Source: Cricetomys ansorgei
Taxonomy: Eukaryota > Chordata > Mammalia > Rodentia > Nesomyidae
Reading direction: 5' to 3'
Assembly: GCA_026225945.1 (NCBI GenBank)
Contig: JAMJFZ010002491.1
Location: 1 to 64,000, forward strand
DNA: 64,000 bases
Positions 29,848 through 42,030 of this stretch are shown here, piece by piece. Under the pieces are notes generated by a model that was not told the DNA's origin, ran no database searches, and worked only from the letters and a program-made list of their open reading frames with translations. The translations under genes were made by a program, and so were the position numbers. The stretch's first letter is position 1. Every line of letters begins with the position of its first letter.

Positions 29848-30212
29848 GATGGTTGAATGGAATGGCCCCACAGGCTCATATGTTTGAATGCTTGGTCCCC
29901 AGTTGGTGGAAGAGTTTGGAAAGGATTAGAAGGTGTGGCCTTGTTGTATAGGGTATGTCACTGGGTGGACTTTGAAGTTTTAAAAAACCTATGCCATTCC
30001 CAACTAACCACCCACCCCCCCTGCCTTCTGCAATAGATCATTGTAAGTTCTCAGCTACTGCTCTAGCGCCATGGCTGGCTGGCCGCTGCCGTGCTCCCCA
30101 CCATAACAGTCATGGACTAACCCTCTGAAACTAGGCCTCAATAAACTCTTCTATAAGTTGTATTGGTCAGGGTGTATCTTCCCAGCAATTTAAAGAGCTA
30201 AGACATACATGA
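29848..30212 (+). repeat. Rodent interspersed repeat (same family as 8128-8512)
   Basis: CATATGTTTGAATGCTTGGT, CCCCAGTTGGTGGAAGAGTT, GGTGTGGCCTTGTTG, CTCAGCTACTGCTCTAGCGC and CTAACCCTCTGAAACTAGGC. Confidence 0.75.
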
Positions 30213-30369
30213 AGGCCATTAATTGCTGTATATAAATTTTGCAGTTGCTACGATTCTGAATTCTTATCTGTTGTGTTTGGTTGATACGGCTTCCCAGATA
30301 AACATTCGTATTATCGGTGGATAATCTTAATTTCATATTCTTTCTAGTAGATGTTTTCTATGTCTTCTT

Positions 30370-30560
30370 TTTTTCATTTGTCTGCTTGTGTGTGTGCACA
30401 AGTGTGTACACAAGCATCATAGCAAGTGAGTAGAGGTCAGGGGACAACTTGTGGAGTCAGCTTCCTCCTTCTACCACGTGGGTCCAGGGGATCAAACTTA
30501 GAGTGTCAGTCACAGCTGTAAATCCCTTTACCACCAACTCTCTGACTCTACAGACTGTAT
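30370..30560 (-). repeat. B3-like SINE (inverted)
   Basis: GAGTAGAGGTCAGGGGACAA, GGAGTCAGCTTCCTCCTTCT and GGGATCAAACTTAGAGTGTC. Confidence 0.65.
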
Positions 30561-31061
30561 TGTCACCACTGATATCTTCTCTTTTGACTAACATCTATAA
30601 TAGTAAAATTAGCTGTGGTAACAAAAGATGATGCTTTCAAGGATGTTCTACTAAGTAGCATGCCAATAGGAGGTTGAAGTTCAGTGCATACTATACAAAC
30701 ATTAATACATTTTGTTTAAAAAAAATGTCCTGTTCAGAAATATCAATGGAATGTATTTTATTGACTGTTTCCAGCAAGAGAGCTGAGTGTCTGCCACATG
30801 CCATCTTAGTGTTCATAGAAAAATGGCCCCATCGCGTCTCTCTTTGAAATTATTGTGATTTCTGATAATCATGTTTTCTTCTGGAAATAGTTAAACTATT
30901 GCAGTTGTGGTATTCTTTAATGGAACTACCGAATCCTTTTCATAATAGTTAATATTTTTTGCAATGATATTTATTGGTAAGATTGGTCTGTAATACTATT
31001 TTAAATGTTTGTTAGATTTTGATAGTTATTGCCACTTCATTAAGATAGCTAAAAATGTTTT

Positions 31062-31200
31062 CCTGGATGCGAGATGGCTCGATGGGTAAAGAGACACTTG
31101 GCACCCAGCCTGGTAGCTTGAGAATCACCCCACAAGACCCACAATGTAGAAGGTGGGACATAATGACTGCAAGCTGTCCTTTGAACTCCACATGTTAAAA
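31062..31200 (+). repeat. B2-like SINE, diverged
   Basis: GAGATGGCTCGATGGGTAAA, GACACTTGGC, GCTTGAGAATCACCCC and CCACAATGTAGAAGGTGGGA. Confidence 0.6.
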
Positions 31201-31469
31201 ATTAAAAACTGTTGTTTTTCTATATGTTATCAGAACATACGAATGGTAAATAAATAACCTGTTTTATAAGGCTCTGCTGGAATTATTTCACAGAACTGTA
31301 ATGACTTCATTTTCTAGACCAGTTTATCCTGCTACAGCTGTCTTAGTTTCCTTTGTAAAGTTGGGCTACTCTCATTGTATCATTTTTGGCTTGGGGTCGT
31401 GAATATGATCCAAATATATCATATGAAATTCTCAAAAGTCTATTTTAAAATGGGGGGGGGAGAAAATTG

Positions 31470-31560
31470 GCTGGGAATGTAGGTTAGGGATAGAGCACAT
31501 GCCTAGCATGCAGGAGGCCTCAGGTCCGCTCCTTGGTAATACAAAAAGAAACCAAAGAAA
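31470..31560 (+). repeat. ID-like SINE
   Basis: GGCTGGGAATGTAGGTTAGG, GATAGAGCACATGCCTAGCA and TGCAGGAGGCCTCAGGTCCG. Confidence 0.65.
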
Positions 31561-33117
31561 AGATCATCTTATTGGGGTCCCAGATGTGTAGAATTATGCA
31601 AAATAATTCATGTGTTTGTTATGTCCGCTTTCACACTAGTATCCACGTCTGCACCTTCTATTGACTTCGGTAACAATGCATTTTGTTTGCTTCATAAAAA
31701 GTCCGATAAAACAGCTGAAGAATGCTGCACGATACTTTCAAAGAACCCCTTTTGTCATGTATTCATACATGCTAAAAATTTAAATTGTAGATTTTTTTCT
31801 GTCCCCATCTTTCTGGGAAATTTTAATCTTGCAGCTTCAAGAAAAGTTTTCTCCACACAGATATGGAAGCACCAGGGTGCAGTTGGAGATGTCACTTGGT
31901 AGCTTAAGAAGTCCTTTTCTTTAATGAGTATTCTCCCTCTCCCTTTACTCTCTGCCTTCCCTCCCTCCCAGCCTCCCTCCTGCCTTGAAGTCCGGGCTCA
32001 AGTGACACACCCCTGACAGGCTGTGAGGGTAGGCACGCCACAGGCTTCATCTCTCTTTTTAGCGATGAGTTCAGGCCGTCCCCGTGGTGCTTGATTAATC
32101 TCAAGCTGGAATTTCAGCATTCTTTATTTGGGAATGGGACTGCCAACTGCTCATTCTGACTCTTCTCCAGGAAGCACTGTCCTGGGCACTGGGAAATAGC
32201 ATTCGACCAAGGTAGGGGTCTGTAAGGAACTGCTGGGGTTTTGTGTGATCTATATTTTAACGATACATAAAAAGCAACCTCCAAGCTTAGACTCTACGCC
32301 TCTTTAGAATAAGCACCATGAAAGAACTCCCTCTTTGTCCACCAATGAGTTTCTTGCTATTGTACATGGTAAATGCTCAGGTTCACTAATAATATTTTAA
32401 TTATTAAAAATTCTATACAAACATAGAAATTTGGAGAAAATACATAAAATTATTAATACATAAAAAATTAAAATTTCTCCTCTCACACTAAAATTGAGAC
32501 ATTTTAGTATATTGTATCAAAGTATATCTTCTGTCATTCACAAATGTAAGGTTATATACAATGTAATTTCCCCATGTATTTGTTAAAGATGTGGATTTTA
32601 ATAATCGAATCTAATATTTTCGTGTGTCACCTGTTTACTGACTCCCTGTGAGTGGGCACTGAATTGCTTCTATTTTGTTTTATTTTAATAAGCACTTCTC
32701 TTTTGAGAAATTAATGTAGTGAGCATCCAGTATTTATGCAGAGCATTTCTAAGCCCTTCCGTGCATCAATCATGGCTGATGTGTAAGCTGTGAATCCACT
32801 ACTGTAGAGATTGTTCCAATTTTGTTTAATTTGTAAGAATGAATGCGAGGAGCTCAGTCTAACATAAAAACATGTTTCCTGCATTAGTTTAAAGTCCCCA
32901 TTTGTTTACTACTTATGCACCTGTTTGCTGCTCTTTCTACCTCAGTTTACCCCAGCATCACTGAAAAGCAGTATGTTTTTGTGTCTGCAAGCCATAGGAT
33001 CTGCAGAATATAAACAGCATCAGAACTCTGGCCTGTCTGAGTCTCTGTATATTGAATTGTGAGCTCCCTAGTTGTCAAGCTAGAATTGGGATGGATGAGT
33101 GGTTGCCATGAGAGGGA

Positions 33118-33292
33118 TCTTTTTATTTATTTTTATATTTAATTTTTTTTCTCAAGACAGGGTCTCACTATGTAGTGCTGGCTGTCCTGGAACTCATTAT
33201 TTAGACTATGCTGGCCTCAAATTCATTGAGATCTGCCTTTCTCTGCCTCCCAAGTGCTGGGATTAAGGGTGTGTGCCAATACACCCAGTTTA
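33118..33292 (-). repeat. B1 SINE (inverted)
   Basis: CAAGACAGGGTCTCACTATG, GCTGTCCTGGAACTCATTAT and CCCAAGTGCTGGGATTAAGG. Confidence 0.9.
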
Positions 33293-33802
33293 GGAGAGGG
33301 AGCCCAATAGAGAGATGTGAAATTGAGATTGTGTGTATGACTTTTTACCTCCTAACCTTTAACCTGTTTCACAGCCCTTTGTGCTTGCCTAATCAAAATA
33401 GATTATTTTCTTATCTTCAATTTGATTTGTTCAGAGACTCAATCTTTGTAGGGCATTAAGCTGACCAGAGATTACTCATTTTATTATGATATCATTAACC
33501 TTTAAACTTCTTTCCTTCAAACAGTCTATCTCTAGACAGAAGAACAGACAGACAGATCCCACTAAAGACACCTAGTCTTCCAACCCATACATATCTGGCT
33601 TTCCACAAAATAGGTTTTAAAGTATGTTATAAGGCAAAAACCGAGTTTGAGAACGAGTGAACAGAGACTCAGATTTGAATACAGCAGAAACTATAGGAAT
33701 ATCAGACTGGAAACTTCAAATAACTGCGTACATGCTAAGGGGACAACAGCAAAACCCTACATCACACGTGAGTGAAGTAGACCTACAGATGGAGACACTT
33801 TT

Positions 33803-34006
33803 AGGATTTATTTTTTAAATTATGTGCATGTATGTGTTTGTGCATGTGGGCTTGTGCCTGCGTACGTACAGCACACAGAGTCCAGAAGAGGCTTTCAGAC
33901 CCCTAGACCCTGAGTTACAGGTGATTGTGAGCGACTGGACGTGGGCGTTGGAAGCAAACCTGGGTCCTCTGTGCTCATAACTGCTTAGCCATCTCTCCAA
34001 CCCCCA
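33803..34006 (-). repeat. B3 SINE (inverted)
   Basis: ATTTATTTTTTAAATTATGT, AGAGTCCAGAAGAGG, CCTGAGTTACAGGTGATTGT and TTAGCCATCTCTCCAACCCC. Confidence 0.85.
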
Positions 34007-34015
34007 ACGAAAAGT

Positions 34016-34135
34016 CTAAGGCTAGATGTGGCGATCTCAATGATTGGAAGGCTGAAGCAGAAAGATTGTGAGTTTGAGGACAGAGGAACATACATGAAAC
34101 CCTGCCTCAAAACAGAAAAAATAAAATGAAAAATT
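34016..34135 (+). repeat. B1-like SINE, diverged
   Basis: GGCTAGATGTGGCGATCTCA, GGAAGGCTGAAGCAGAAAGA and TGAAACCCTGCCTCAAAACA. Confidence 0.55.
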
Positions 34136-35586
34136 TTAATGCCTTTGGTCCCTTTAATACATCAGGCACAGCTGAGAAAAGAATGATGCTAAGGAACTGT
34201 CAGTGACAGATTTCCCCCAATGAAAAGTAAAAAATGAAAGAATGGAAAATCAGAAGGACAGGGCAGAGTTGGGTGTGGTGGCATGCGGCTGTGGCAGTCT
34301 GCTTCATGAGACACTCTAGAAGCCGACCACAGAGGAGCCATATCTAAGAACGATGATGGAAGTGCCCGAAGAGCGAGAGAAAGAAATGGGGAAGGATTTG
34401 AAGTGCCAGTGAGCGTTTCAGACAGGAATTAAAACACCAAGCGACAGACTGAGGAAACTCAGAACGCACAAAGGAAGCGACCTCAGACTCTCCGAGAGCG
34501 CATGTTCAGACCGCAGATGAAAGACATGAGGAAAACATGAAAACCAGGGGAAAACAAGATCTGCCTTGGAAGAACCCTGCGACCGTTCAGAAACCACAAG
34601 AGCAAGATAAGAGGGGAACAAAACATTTAAACTATGGAATTCTTTTTAAAAAAGAGAAAAAATCCTTCAAAATGTTGAAAAAAGAAACACAAGAAATGGT
34701 TTATCCAGGACGTGACTGTGAGTGGCCTTGGCCCGAGGCAGACTCAGGTCTCTCCAACGCCATGCTCCAGTGAAAGAGCAGTTTCATGAAAGTTTTATAA
34801 TAGGAGAAAAAATAAAGTCATAAAATCAACACACTTTTCAAATATGTTAGTGGGTCCATCAGGTAAAGCCGGGAAAACCCTGCAGATGCTATTAGAAGGA
34901 TTCTTAGCCTTGTGGTTGGTGGGAACTAGAGGTCTGCTTCCACATTCCAAAGGATTTACCTCATGGTCACGCACTGAGGTGGGGAATAGCTATTAAGATG
35001 GCCCACGGTAACTTGGCTCTGTGCATGCAACACTGCATCCTCTCCGCGTCCGTCAGTCAACCTTTGTAGTCACAGCTGCTGTCCCAGAATTCTCATTCAC
35101 AGAAAGCAGAGGAGAAAAATTCTACACCTAAGCTTTTATTCAAGCTGCAGAAGTTTGCTAGCAAATTCTGTAAGAAAAGAATCTGTTAGCCTTTCAAGGA
35201 AGATTAGAAGCTCCTTGCAGAAAAGAAAATGTCACACACTGGAAATGAAGATAAAGAAAGCGGACATGATAGAAAGGCAGGGAAGAGAAAAGCCAGGCGT
35301 GAGGCCTAAGCTCTAATGCCAGGAACAGAGGAAGGTCACAAGAGGCTGGAAGGGCAAAGAGAGCACAAGCAGTCAGAGGCAGGTAGGACATACATCACTC
35401 ACTGGCACACAGGCTACCGGGCACCCAGGTGTGTGCCTTCAGTGCACACTGGCAGGCCCTGGCAAGCACAGGCACACATGCAGACCTACACTAAGGCTAA
35501 CGTTAGGTACACACAGGCCTTAACAGGCTGGCTGTTGAAGACCTTGACCTCGAAGTCATATTTATACAGAATCACACAATGATAGC

Positions 35587-37189
35587 TGTTGTAGAAGTTT
35601 ATCTTTAGTTATGTATGAAATGATTGTTTTGTGCACTGTTGGGTGAGGGGCTGCTTAGGCCTTGGCATTTTGTATTGTTTGCAGATGTTGGATTTATGTG
35701 AGGGATGTTTGATTGCTCAGGATCTGCACGTGCAAGTAGAACACCTGAGGAGTTCTAAATCAATAAAAACACCTGAGCTCAGATGGCCAAGGGTTCCACT
35801 GTCCAGGATGGTGCTTGCCATGATAGTGGTTCTCTCTGCCGAGGTTTAGCAGGATTTGCCTCTGATTTTGCCTCCTTGTCTTCTCTGGTGAGCCCACACT
35901 GTAGGTATATTGTTACAAATGGAGTACCAACGTGAGGCACTGACATGATGCCAGCCTCATCCAATGTGGAGACAAGGAAGAAAAAGAAATTCCAGACCTT
36001 TCAGAGTTTGTTTTTTTTGTTTTGTCTTCTGTAAATCTGTCCAAATACTGGTGAGGTAAGGACATCCTGACAAGACACATCTGCTATGGTGAAGAGAACT
36101 CCACCCCATGAGGGATCCCTTCCTGCAGACAAGGGACCAGTTGTTTTCCCTGCAAACCAGACTTATCTTAAAATCTGGAAAGTGTCTCCTCAGGGTCAGC
36201 ACACAGAAGCTGTCTTCCAGAACTGGCTGAGGTTGTATCTCATGCTGGTATCTGAACTTGGAACTGTAAGAGTCACCCAGGTGGTACTGGTTTTGAAGGC
36301 ATGAAGGGGTCTTTGGAGAGCAGCTGAGGCTTGGCACTGTAAGAGCCCCGGAGCGGCTATTGGTGGAGGTGCAGCCTCAGTAGCAACTAAAGGTCCAGAT
36401 TAAAGAGGTCATACAGAGAAGCTGAGGCTTGGTACCATGAAGAGATCCCAGGAGAGGCTATTGGTGGAGTGCAGCCCAGTTGCAGCACAAGACCCGGCAT
36501 TCTGAAGATGCCAGTGCCATGGGATGACCACCAAGAACAGCAGTAGCAGTGGAGTGGAGCCAACTGGAGCCTGGAGGACAAACTGTGTGCTGCAGAGGGC
36601 AGAGCCAGAGAAGTGATCCAAGCACTTTGAAGGAGCCCAGGAGATCATGAGTGAATTCCAGATATCTGGACATTAATAATGTTTTTCTGTGTCTGAGGAC
36701 ATTGTGAAAAAATTGATAGATGTTTGGTTTCATTTGGTCCTGTGCATTAGTAACAGGACCTCTTGTTCCTCTTATAAATAGTTTTGCTGGTGTAGTGTTA
36801 AATTGTGTTGTAGAGATAAAGCAAAAAACTTTAGTGGCTTATACAGAAAAGGGGAACTGTTGTAGAAATTTATTTTTAGTTATGTATAAAATAATTGCTT
36901 TGTGCACTGTTGGGTAAGGGGCTGCCTAAGTCTTGGCATTTGTATTGTCTGCAGGTGTTGGATTAATGTGGGAGATGTTTGATTACTCATGATCTGCACA
37001 TGTTATCAGTAGAACACCTGGAGGAGTTCTGAATCAATAAAAACACCTGAGCTCAGATGCTTGGGGTTCCACTGTCCAGTGTGGCTCTGGCCAGGATGGT
37101 GGTTCCCTTGCTGAGGTGTGACAGGGATTCCACCTGTGAATATGCCTCCATCTCTTCCTGGCTGAGCCACCCAGCAGCGTACTGCTACA
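35587..37189 (+). mobile_element. Two-LTR MaLR-type (MT-like) element
   Basis: Left LTR 35587-35917 (331 bp) and right LTR 36858-37189 (332 bp), both TGTTGTAG...TACA in the same orientation. Shared motifs are TTGTGCACTGTTGGGT, GAGTTCT-AATCAATAAAAACA and CCTGAGCTCAGATG. The 940-bp interior has no retroviral gene and at about 36190-36500 resembles the interior of the element at 11697-13639. The near-equal LTRs suggest a single insertion. Class assigned by resemblance, subfamily uncertain. Confidence 0.8.
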
Positions 37190-37209
37190 GGTAGCATTCT
37201 GCTAGAAAT

Positions 37210-38290
37210 GGCTATATGACAGACTCATTGCTTAATTTGGAATTCTCTGGACATCTGATGCCAGCCATCTCTGGCTGACTCATACAGATAACTATATCAG
37301 CACCATGATATCTAAACATTAACTGGCCTATATGGACTTCTGTTCCCTTCCTGTGGGAAGAAGAAAGAATCTGTGTGTAGCCTCTCTCCAGCTAAGAGTC
37401 AAGAATTTCAACACTATTAACATTTTCCATGACAGTTGCCAACATAGGGATGATATTCCTTGTGTAGAAGACTGCATGACAGCAGTAAACAGCCAATAGA
37501 AAATGAACGGTATTTTTGGAAGTTCTTTGTCTCATAATTTCATGTTAGGGCCTTTGTAAAATTTCTTTTTTATTTTTACCCGTATTCATCCCTTTTTTCC
37601 CTCTCCAGGTTTGCAAATATATTATGGCTTATGGTTTTGTGTTTTTATGGGATTCCCGACTGTGGGAAAGAGTGTGTTTCCTTGTCTATATCTGTTTCTC
37701 TTACCTTTTCTTGGGCTCTTTTCCTTCTGTTTGTTTTGTCCTATTCTGTCGCGCCCGCCTTGACCAGCAAGTAAGACGCCACAACCGGATTCTTCCCAAC
37801 ACCTTTATTGTGAGGAGCACTTCATCATGATGCAGGAGGAGGACCCCAAGCCCCAGAAGCAAGCTGCTTATATACACTGTAGGAATCGTGGTTCCTAATG
37901 ATAGGCTACCTCTGCAACACCTCATTTGCATATCTGCATTTGCGGGTTTGTTATGGGTGTGTTATCAAGGGCTAAGCTGTTCTCAACTGTAGCACATGCG
38001 CAAAGCTGTTGTTTACCACTAAGCCGTCTGGAAGCCGGCGCCATCTTAGCATTGTGCTGGATCGGCGTTCTACACTATTCCAATTCGCTTGGTTTTGTTT
38101 TAGCTTGTTACATTTTATTTTATGATTATCCTTTAGATGCTTGTTTGTTTTCTAATGAGAGACAAAAAAGGGGTGGATCCAGATGGAAGGCGAGGTGGGG
38201 AGGAACCGGGAGGAGTAGAGGGAGGGGAAACCATAATCAGAATATTTTATATGAAAAAAAATCTATTTTCAATAAAAGAAAAAACTAAAA
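37210..38290 (+). mobile_element. Rodent L1 3'UTR fragment, interrupted by an LTR
   Basis: L1 3'UTR landmarks: TTCTTTGTCTCATAATTTCA, TTTATGGGATTCC, TCTTGGGCTCTTTTCCTTCT, then after the insertion TTAGATGCTTGTTTGTTTTC, GGGGTGGATCCAGATGGAAG and AATCTATTTTCAATAAAAGA, ending in an A-rich tail. The LTR at 37747-38074 splits it. Confidence 0.85.
37747..38074 (-). mobile_element. Solo IAP-like (class II, ERVK) LTR with 6-bp target duplication
   Basis: 328 bp. On the minus strand it starts TGTAGAACGCC and ends GGGCGCGACA. It contains AAGATGGCGCCGG, GTGGTAAACAAC, TGCGCATGTGC and a poly(A) signal AATAAAGG. It is flanked by a perfect CTATTC duplication (37741-37746 and 38075-38080). No internal viral sequence remains, consistent with LTR-LTR recombination. 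Confidence 0.88.
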
Positions 38291-39056
38291 TAAATAAATA
38301 AAACTAAGGAAAGAAAAAGCATTCCTGAGAGTGGACATGAGTTATGAATTGAGGGGGAAAAGCCCCCCAAGTACTGACCTAGAACCCTTTATAGGACATA
38401 ACCTTCACACGGCACACTGCATATGGCCAGCTTTTCTCGCTTGTGCTGTTAGTAGCTGAAGCCAGGAGACGATGGCCAGCCTCCACTACTGATTGGCTTA
38501 CGTCTGTTCATCTTGATGCCCCAGTTCCCAGTTCCCACTCTCTTTCCACAAGCACACACACACAATTCTTTCAGAAACATCAAAAAGAAGAAACATAGTA
38601 ATAAATTTAAGAGGACGCAATACTTTTGGACCGCAAAATCAAGGCACTGATGACTTAAGTGTTGAGTAATGGGAAAGGTATCCTGCTGAGCCTGGCCTGT
38701 TAGGGCTGCCAGTGGCACAGGTCTGGCCCTAACTCTAATAACATTCCTGGCGATCATGAAGGGACAAAAGGTACATTTGTGGATGTCTTCCACTTGCAGC
38801 AACTTGACCCCAGATGAAGAGGAAAGATTGTTAAACTCCCCAGGAGTGGTTGGGGTAACTATTATAAACTGTAAAAAAGAAAGCTGCCTTTGTTCACAGA
38901 TCACATAACAGGCTATGTAGAAATCAGGAAGGCTGTTGTCCCAACGAGCTGGAAGGCTGATGAAGGTGAAAGGTCTCAAGTTTCTGGGTTCAAGAGGGTC
39001 ACTGAGGTAGACTGTCCTTTAGGGTAAGTGAATGATTAGGGAGTGTAGTATGCCTA

Positions 39057-39371
39057 CTGTGGTGGTTCACCAAGAAGACAAGGAGGCATTTTTCATAGGT
39101 GCAATCAAGAGCTCAGCAATGGGAACCATTTCATGGCCAGTGCCATACCGGACAGTGGAACCCTGAGCATCTGAGCTCAGGTGTTTTTATTGATACAGAA
39201 CTCCTCAGGTGTTCTACTGATAGCACATGCAGATCATGAGCAATCAAGCATCCCCCGCATAAATCCAACATCTGCAGACACTACAAAGTGCCAAGGCCTA
39301 GGGAGTCCCTCACCCAACAGTGCACAAAGCAATTATTTTATATATACATGACTGAAAATAAACCTCCACAG
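39057..39371 (-). mobile_element. Solo MT-like LTR (inverted copy of the 35.6-37.2 kb LTR)
   Basis: Reverse of the same LTR: CATCTGAGCTCAGGTGTTTT, TATTGATACAGAACTCCTCA, GGTGTTCTACTGATAGCACA and CCCAACAGTGCACAAAGCAA. Confidence 0.85.
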
Positions 39372-40480
39372 CAAGGGGGGAGTTCTTAACACCACAGGAA
39401 GAGAGCATGGCAAAGACTCTGAGGGGCATTCAGAAGCATGAGGCTAAGCTGGTCCTCCACCAATAGGTTTCAGAGACAGAGACCTCATATCATGTGGTTA
39501 ATGAGTCGTCCATAGTCCATGCTTGCACTTAGGCTGTCTGATTCCCAGGTGACAGGGGATGGGGGAAGGGGAGAGGTTCAGCTCTTCATTATGTGTGTGT
39601 CCATCATGTGTCACCGTAGCCCCAGGTACTTGATGAACTTCCTTTGAGAGAGTAAGGAGTACAGAGTCACCGACAGTCAAAGTGAGATTGTCCATTTCTT
39701 TTACAGCATTTATGAGGATAGAGAAAGAGGCTACTGCAGATAAGCCTGGCCTGAATAGCCCCTAGCCCAAGTCTAACAGAGAGACTTTTCATTTTAGTGA
39801 GATTCCCTGTCTCCAAAAGAAAAAGAGAAAGAAAAAAATCTAAAAGACAGAAAACCTTTCTGACATTAATAGGCAATTCCACAAGTTTGCAGAACACAAG
39901 CTTGATATGGAAAAGCCGCTAATCCTATATCAGCTGTCAACGATTTGAAATTGAAATTAGAATGAGGTAGGATAGAAAGGCAGGGAAAATCCAGGGGCAT
40001 GAGAGGTGTCAACACGAAAACCAGATCTCTTGTCTTGAAGGGAGTAAGAGATGATTCGTTCTGGAGCCATTTTGAGTGACCATGGCCTGGGAACACAAAC
40101 TTAGTTTATTCCAATTCTGTGTTCCAACATGGAGATGGTGTCATAAAGTTTTATAGTTTTACAGAACAAGGGAAGTCATAAATCAAGTCATTTAAAATAT
40201 ACCAGTGGATACGTTAGAGAGGTGGAAGAGGAAGGTGGGGGAAACTTTTCTCCAGGCCTCAAATGCTCTCTGATGACAGTCTTAGCTTTTGGGTTGGTGG
40301 AAGCCAGTGGGTCTGGAAAGTCAATAGATTCCAAAGGGTTCTTTTTTTCTATTAGTTAAAGGATTTTAGTTCTGACACAGAGGTGGGCAAAGTTTGGTTA
40401 TTGGGGGTGGGGGCTAAAGCTAGCCCAAGACAAGGTAATTACTCTCTTGTATTTTCCAGCCTCTCCACAATAACTGAACT

Positions 40481-40570
40481 TCTTCCTCCTCTTCCTCCTC
40501 CTCCTCCTCTTCTCTTTCTGTTCTTTATTCTTCATCATCTTCTTCTTTGTTTTTTTTTTTTTTTTTTTTT
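40481..40570 (+). repeat. (TCC)n microsatellite running into poly(T)
   Basis: CTTCCTCCTC units from about 40481, then TTC units and a long T run at 40550-40570, the inverted tail of the adjacent B1. Confidence 0.85.
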
Positions 40571-40707
40571 GAGAAAGGGTTTCTGTGTGTAGCCATGGCT
40601 GTCCTGGAACTAGCTCTATATACCAGGCTGGCCTCAAACTCAGAGATCTGCCTGCCTCTGCCTCCTGAGTGCTGGGATTAAAGGCATGCACCACCACTGC
40701 CAGGCAT
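40549..40707 (-). repeat. B1 SINE (inverted)
   Basis: GAGAAAGGGTTTCTGTGTGT, GCTGTCCTGGAACTAGCTCT and GAGTGCTGGGATTAAAGGCA. Confidence 0.92.
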
Positions 40708-41040
40708 AATACTGGACTTCTAATTAATCAGTCTATTTAGATAATTTTTTTTAAGAGTTATCACTCACAGAAGGAGAAACCCTCCTCTGGCATCTGGTTG
40801 AAGCCTCTCACCAGCAGCAAAGGGAGAACTCAGCACAGTTAAGAAGTGTTCTAGGCCCTTCTCCCTTCCAATCCATAAAGCTGCAACTTTCTAGGAATCT
40901 CATCAGAAACCCCATTTACAGCAAAAGGACATGCATTAACGCCCTTGTGCAACCCTAGTGGCTCCTGGCCTTACCTTATCAAGTTATAGATTGTAATTCT
41001 GTCTAAGGCATCATCAATAAGAGAGAGGGGAAACAGTCTA

Positions 41041-41082
41041 CATATAAACACATACACAGACACACACGTGTGCACGCACACA

Positions 41083-41116
<34 letters not shown>
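41041..41116 (+). repeat. (AC)n microsatellite
   Basis: Imperfect then perfect CA dinucleotides, with CGTGTGCACG interruptions. Confidence 0.92.
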
Positions 41117-41119
<3 letters not shown>

Positions 41120-41811
41120 CTGAAGTTAAGACAATTAATGGCCTACTCTCTTTTGGAGAAGGGTGGACCCACACTTGGGAACACTTTACTTCCCTAGCTC
41201 TGCCTTGGGTCTCCCCACCCCCAGCTTGGATATATCTTTCTCAACACTTCTCCTCTTACTCCAGTGCGTAAGCCTATGCTAATAGATCCCTAATAAAATA
41301 GCAAGCCGTGTTTCATAATAAGCTGACTAGTCCTGAAATGCTTTCCAGCATTGAGGCCACAATCCTGTTTAATCTGAGTCTGGGTCTGTGAAAGTCAGGC
41401 AGCTCAGAGTGGCAGCGTGGAGCTGCGTCTCTCTGCCCTGAACTCTCCAGCCCAGGGGCTGGGATGCCCTTCCCCCAGCAGCTCTTCCCTATATAATCCA
41501 GCCATTTTGGTTACCTGGTCCTTTTTACCTTTCTGTCCCTGGGCTGCTGCTCCAGGTCTCCCTCCCCCTCCTGTCCTCACATGGCCGGCTCAGGGTCATG
41601 CCCACCCTGGACTCTCCCAGATGTCCCTGCCTCTGGCTGTGCTCTCCCTCGTGTCTACAGTAAACCTCCTCCTCCACCACACCTAGGAGCAGCCATGCCC
41701 TTCCTTTTTTATTTCTTTTTTCAGTCAGCTGGGAAAGATGAACAAACAACCCAACATGCAGGGGAAAATATTTACAAAATCAGAACGAGTATAGAGGGTT
41801 TTGTTATTGTT

Positions 41812-42030
41812 GCTGCTTTGTTTCTTTTCTTCTTTGGAGACAGTGTGTCCTGTAGCCCAGGCTGACCTTGAACTCACTTTGCTGGCAAAGTGCTTGCCTC
41901 TACCTCCCAAGTGCTGGACTTAAAGGCCTGCGCTACCAGCCTTGGTTATATCTGTGCTGGGGACTGAACCTGTGATTTTGTGCAAGGAAAGCGAAGACTG
42001 GGCCAACAGTGCGACGTCCTCAGCCTGCTA
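41812..42030 (-). repeat. B1 followed by ID/B4-like SINE (inverted)
   Basis: B1 part: GTAGCCCAGGCTGACCTTGA, CTCCCAAGTGCTGGACTTAA. Second part: TGTGCTGGGGACTGAACCTG, then GTGCGACGTCCTCAGCCTGC. Confidence 0.7.
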
